64,000 bases of DNA from an uncultured Acidimicrobiales bacterium (lineage in GTDB: Bacteria; Actinomycetota; Acidimicrobiia; Acidimicrobiales; SZUA-35). The notes under the pieces are model-generated. The model ran no database searches. It worked only from the letters and a program-made list of their open reading frames with translations, and was not told where the DNA came from. Made by a program: the position numbers and the translations under genes. Position 1 is the stretch's first letter. Each line of letters begins with the position of its first letter. Positions 63,647 through 64,000 of this stretch are shown here, one piece after another. The DNA lies in assembly GCA_938021675.1 (NCBI GenBank), contig CALIFY010000038.1, positions 1 through 64,000 of the forward strand, read 5' to 3'.

Positions 63647-64000
63647 GTGAAGGTCTCTACGAGGGGGGATTACGCCAGCAGGGCATTGCTGTCGTTAGCC
63701 ATACACAGCGAGGCTGAAGGCCCAACCACCGTGCGGGATATCGCCGATCGCACCGGACTACCACAGCCATACCTTGAACAGATCTTGTTGGCGCTCAAAG
63801 GCGCCGGCCTTGTCCGCTCGAAACGAGGCGTCGGCGGCGGGTACGTCCTGGCCAGGAGCCCATCGGAGATCAACCTGGCCGAAATCGTCCGAGCCGTCGA
63901 CGGTCCGATCGCCCTCGGCGATTTCGGGCAACCCCACACCGACGGTGCCTGCGACCACGAAGGCCAATGTGTCCTGCTATCGATCTGGCATAACGCAGGC
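63647..64000 (+). CDS. Rrf2-family transcriptional regulator, 3'-truncated by window edge
   Basis: 118 codons, GTG to the window end with no stop. It begins VKVSTRGDYASRALLSLA and has the winged-helix recognition part TVRDIADRTGLPQPYLEQILLALKGAGLVRSKRGVGGGYVLAR, then EIVRAVDGPI, all typical of Rrf2/IscR/NsrR. The cluster-ligand region reads GACDHEGQCVLLSIW: a Cys-x5-Cys pair is present, but the position of the third IscR-type cysteine holds Trp. It is divergent from the phosphodiesterase gene. Confidence 0.9.
   Translation, partial: MKVSTRGDYASRALLSLAIHSEAEGPTTVRDIADRTGLPQPYLEQILLALKGAGLVRSKRGVGGGYVLARSPSEINLAEIVRAVDGPIALGDFGQPHTDGACDHEGQCVLLSIWHNAG

Overview
This is a 64-kb, high-GC chromosomal segment of an actinobacterium. 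The evidence is a mycothiol synthase (MshD), a SigR/RsrA-type redox sigma and anti-sigma pair, a bacterial proteasome activator (Bpa), an MK-type MenG, many GTG/TTG starts and many apparently leaderless genes. The mixture suggests a deep-branching lineage such as Acidimicrobiia, but that placement is inference. No rRNA, tRNA, CRISPR array or intact mobile element was seen.

Layout. 1-4.6 kb: the 3' part of a small Cys-rich exported protein, FabZ-like dehydratase, HU-type nucleoid protein, MTH1-like NUDIX hydrolase, sigR-rsrA with a perfect SigR-type promoter, and an HSL-type esterase. 4.6-9.7 kb: leuA behind a Leu-rich leader peptide, a DUF3179 lipoprotein, a flavoprotein disulfide reductase homologue and an unknown metal-site-like protein. 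9.7-13.4 kb: trpC-trpF-trpB-trpA (minus strand) with six 25-bp tandem repeats between trpC and trpF. 13.5-16.6 kb: an OmpR-type two-component pair and a YgfZ/GcvT-like protein. 16.6-18.2 kb: a low-GC island with a decayed ISL3-like transposase and a second copy of the Cys-rich protein. 18.2-26.1 kb: a compact minus-strand run hisD-C-B-H-A-F, a GroES-like gene, hisI and trpE.

26.2-31.5 kb: a small coiled-coil-like protein, mshD-rlmN, a membrane protein, a TAP-family lipoprotein hydrolase and menG. 31.5-50.9 kb: an exopolysaccharide locus on both strands: polyprenol-P glycosyltransferase/GtrA fusion, LMW tyrosine phosphatase, two phosphoglycosyl transferases, two Wzz/BY-kinase-like proteins (one with a broken Walker A), CDP-glucose synthesis genes rfbF and rfbG, a WecG/TagA enzyme, several glycosyltransferases, a Gfo/Idh/MocA oxidoreductase, an SDR epimerase and a Wzx flippase. 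No Wzy polymerase was recognised. 50.9-57.1 kb: xylose-type catabolic locus (xylA, ABC permease, single-domain ATPase, binding protein) with a divergent ROK regulator. 57.2-64 kb: dnaE behind DnaA-box-like sites, a GNAT-like protein, bpa, an alkaline-phosphatase-superfamily enzyme and a 3'-truncated Rrf2 regulator.

Most of the window is housekeeping biosynthesis in compact operons with 4-nt ATGA/GTGA overlaps. The less explained material is the pair of six-cysteine secreted proteins, the repeat array formed from the 3' end of trpC, the leaderless leucine leader, the GroES-like insertion in the his run, and the degenerate BY-kinase. I found no clear novel multi-gene defence or mobile system.
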